A stretch of 64,000 bases of DNA, from assembly GCA_008360955.1 (NCBI GenBank), contig LUCM01006436.1, forward strand, positions 311,167 through 375,166. The letters are read 5' to 3'. Both the position numbers and the translations under genes were made by a program. Source of the stretch: Fasciolopsis buskii (Eukaryota; Platyhelminthes; Trematoda; Plagiorchiida; Fasciolidae). This document shows, piece after piece, positions 62,883 through 64,000 of the stretch. The notes under the pieces are model-generated. The model worked only from the letters and a program-made list of their open reading frames with translations. It had not been told where the DNA came from and made no database searches. The stretch's first letter is position 1. Each line of letters begins with the position of its first letter.

Positions 62883-64000
62883 AGATTGCCGACATTACAG
62901 TATGTTAACGCATTCAGTGAGCTAGAACAATGAAAATATATTCATATCTAATATCAACACGTTTTTGTGCTTGCATAATTTTGAAACTCATTAGCCCTTC
63001 TCACTCTTATCTGGTTTATCTTGAACATGCAGAAATGAAAAACATTCATCACATTCCTAGTTGCAACAGCAAAGTGCCCTCTCAATTGGACCTTTTCTCA
63101 AGGCCAACATTTTTTTGCCCACTTTCACCAATGGTGGTCAACTAACGCGAAACTAAGTCGATTGCGTGCCCATTACATCCGGTATCCATCATACCGAGTT
63201 GTGTGCATAATGGTCTTACCTATGTTATCCACGTGATTCGCGGTGGAATGCATTTTACTGACATTTTCTTTGTAACTTTCGTCCAGAATTCGTTTACCTC
63301 GATCTATATTCAGGCTAGTAAATCGTCAAAACCAAATTATATGTCCCAATCGAGACAGGAACACAAGAGTGGCAAGGCATATAACAACACATGATTTTCA
63401 TGGTGAGCTTCGTGTTCATATCATACTTGTTAATCTGTTTTACAAAAATGGTTTGCAAAGTACATTGTTCTAGTTAGTCCCACTCACTTGTAGCGTTTAG
63501 GGGGATCGGATCGCCAAACGTTCCACAAAACAAATTACTCTTTGGAACAGTCAGGTCCTTTATTTCCAACACTCCTGAACACAGGACTTTCGGTGATCCT
63601 CTCTCGAATCCGCTCTGAAAAGTGTTTGATTAATTGGCATCAAGTTCAAAGACTAACAATATAATGTCACATCAGTCCCGCAGTCAACGGTCTAGGCATC
63701 CCTTGCATGCTTTGAGAAGGCAGGTGACACCCATTGTCGGTCAAACATTCCTAACCATTAACCTGTACTTTATTGTAGTGTTCCTTGTAGAAATCCAGCC
63801 TGTTTTGTTTTCCGATGGATAAGATGAAATAAGGGGGCATCGTCAAGGAAAGATCGCCCTTGAGGTAACTAGGACTGTAAAGTAAAATGATTTTAGCTCT
63901 CCATTGTGAATTCTACCTTTTCTTTTACCGTACTGACCAGAGGCAAAATTTGCACTCTGTTTCCTGCATTGGGCATTGATTTTGTCACTCCAGGGTTCCC
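62883..64000. other. Non-coding stretch, nothing recognised
   Basis: Frames up to 71 codons (62,930-63,145 plus) show no recognisable domain. Confidence 0.45.

Overview
This window is AT-rich (about 60% A+T by eye) eukaryotic nuclear DNA with no bacterial-style gene packing. Nearly all open frames are shorter than 120 codons and overlap on both strands, as expected by chance. There are no operons, rRNA genes, intact tRNA genes or CRISPR arrays. The recognisable content is interspersed repeats: a decayed CR1-like non-LTR retrotransposon, tRNA-derived SINE-like copies, fold-back structures and microsatellites. This fits a mid-sized invertebrate genome. A flatworm, especially a trematode, is my best guess from the repeat style (CR1-like LINE, tRNA-derived short elements, hammerhead/Penelope-like motifs), but no single sequence proves it.

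Layout. From 1 to about 19 kb there is unique-looking non-coding DNA with a few weak coding candidates (minus 2,310-2,660; minus 9,192-9,593; plus 12,215-12,418; minus 13,590-14,141, split by one in-frame TGA). From 19 to 24.5 kb there is one copy of SINE-like family 2, then a head-to-head inverted pair of the same family (23,573-24,075), then a family 1 copy (24,331-24,510). At 27.48-29.46 kb lies a CR1-like LINE relic running from the end of the endonuclease through reverse transcriptase to the C-terminal domain, broken by stops and frameshifts and with lost catalytic residues. At 30.72-31.65 kb is the longest open frame in the window, about 312 codons; it contains a possible secreted-protein first coding exon (31,181-31,606) ending at a good splice donor. 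A tRNA-Gly-derived sequence follows immediately.

From 32 to 64 kb the sequence is mostly featureless. It holds a degraded family 2 copy (36.4 kb), family 1 copies (48.6, 51.2, 61.4 and 62.7 kb), two isolated tRNA-like patches (46.6 and 47.7 kb), a compound triplet microsatellite (52.44 kb), weak coding candidates, and at 60.63-60.97 kb a hammerhead-ribozyme-like core next to an almost perfect 76-bp-arm hairpin.

I see no genes that work together as a pathway. The most interesting signals are the 60.6-61.0 kb hairpin/hammerhead cluster, the unassigned long open frame with a signal peptide, and the inverted SINE pair. Exon calls are provisional because there is no transcript evidence.
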